In this document: piece by piece, positions 5,407-5,673 of the stretch
How the letters are laid out: each line of letters opens with the position of its first letter
Numbering within the stretch: position 1 is the stretch's first letter
Origin: Terriglobia bacterium
GTDB lineage: Bacteria > Acidobacteriota > Terriglobia > UBA7540
Assembly (NCBI GenBank): GCA_030036915.1
Contig: JASHSC010000671.1
Coordinates: 1-5,673 of the forward strand
Direction: 5' to 3'
Length of the DNA: 5,673 nucleotides
Program-made: the position numbers and the translations under genes
Notes under the pieces: model-generated
The model's database searches: none
Seen by the model: only the letters and a program-made list of their open reading frames with translations
Told to the model about the DNA's origin: nothing

Positions 5407-5673
5407 TCAATCTCGATTTCGCAAGGCGATGAGCGGTTCCTGAACCGTCGTGGGATATTCGGAGGTATAGCACGCCAGGCAGAAGTGGCCGTGGGAATCT
5501 TCAACGGCGCGGCGCATTCCTGCGATGGAAAGATAGCCCAGAGTATCAGCGCCCAGGAACTCGCGAATCTGTTCCACCGAGTGCGTTGCCGCGATCAATT
5601 CCTTTCGCGTCGGCGTATCGACACCGTAAAAACACGGAGACACGGTGGGCGGGCAACTGATTCGCACGTGCAC
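5407..5673 (-). CDS. purF: Amidophosphoribosyltransferase, C-terminal part (5' end outside window)
   Basis: The last 89 codons (88 residues plus TGA 5409-5407) of glutamine PRPP amidotransferase, the first committed enzyme of de novo purine synthesis. The frame is open to the window edge, and the GTG at 5673 is an internal valine of the conserved VHVRIS block. Family sequence is clear: PCFYGVDTPTRKELIAATHSVEQIREFLGADTLGYLS, then FCLACYTSEYPT at the end. Cys14 of the fragment (PCFYG) and the CLAC pair (Cys65, Cys68) match the cysteines that bind the [4Fe-4S] cluster in the Bacillus subtilis type of PurF, so this is predicted to be the Fe-S, propeptide-processed class rather than the E. coli class. 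The fourth ligand and the N-terminal propeptide lie outside the window. lepB starts 5 nt downstream. Confidence 0.95.
   Translation of the reverse strand: MHVRISCPPTVSPCFYGVDTPTRKELIAATHSVEQIREFLGADTLGYLSIAGMRRAVEDSHGHFCLACYTSEYPTTVQEPLIALRNRD

Noticed and set aside
5402..5473. ATG at 5473 as the lepB start
   Set aside because: It would overlap the purF coding region by 67 nt, and ATG 5401 fits the family and the tight gene spacing better.

Overview
The window looks like a piece of a soil-type Acidobacteriota chromosome. The basis is the C-terminus of a large Oar-like TonB-dependent receptor with a glycine-rich insert, a sulfatase-like protein fused to TPR repeats, GC-rich coding sequence, and intergenic palindromic and heptamer repeats. 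The phylum assignment is an inference from gene content, not from a marker gene.

Layout. A truncated TonB-dependent outer-membrane receptor (1-1077, +) is followed by a 118-157 bp gap. That gap holds two inverted copies of a 33-bp palindromic repeat (1079-1167) and a possible promoter. Next comes a 641-residue exported sulfatase-fold/TPR protein (1235-3160, +). A convergent intergenic region (3161-3427) holds a second pair of inverted palindromic units (3241-3370) and a small A/T-rich hairpin just past the purM stop. The minus strand then carries, in transcription order, purF (3' end only, 5673-5407), lepB (5401-4556) and purM (4453-3428). purF and lepB are 5 nt apart. lepB and purM are separated by about 100 nt holding a perfect hairpin and a heptamer tandem repeat.

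Function. PurF (step 1) and PurM (step 5) belong to de novo purine synthesis. LepB is the type I signal peptidase that would process exported proteins such as the receptor and, if its signal is cleavable, the sulfatase-like protein. The receptor and sulfatase-like gene are both envelope proteins on the same strand, but the repeat cluster between them argues against a tight operon.

Novelty. I see no obvious new multi-gene system. The most interesting signals are repeat biology: (i) a heptamer-repeat/palindrome apparently inserted in frame in the sulfatase-like gene, (ii) a different heptamer repeat where purM should have its ribosome binding site, and (iii) paired inverted palindromic units with stem-preserving differences. 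A second point is that the sulfatase-like enzyme has Thr in place of the formylglycine-forming Cys/Ser, so it may not be a sulfatase.
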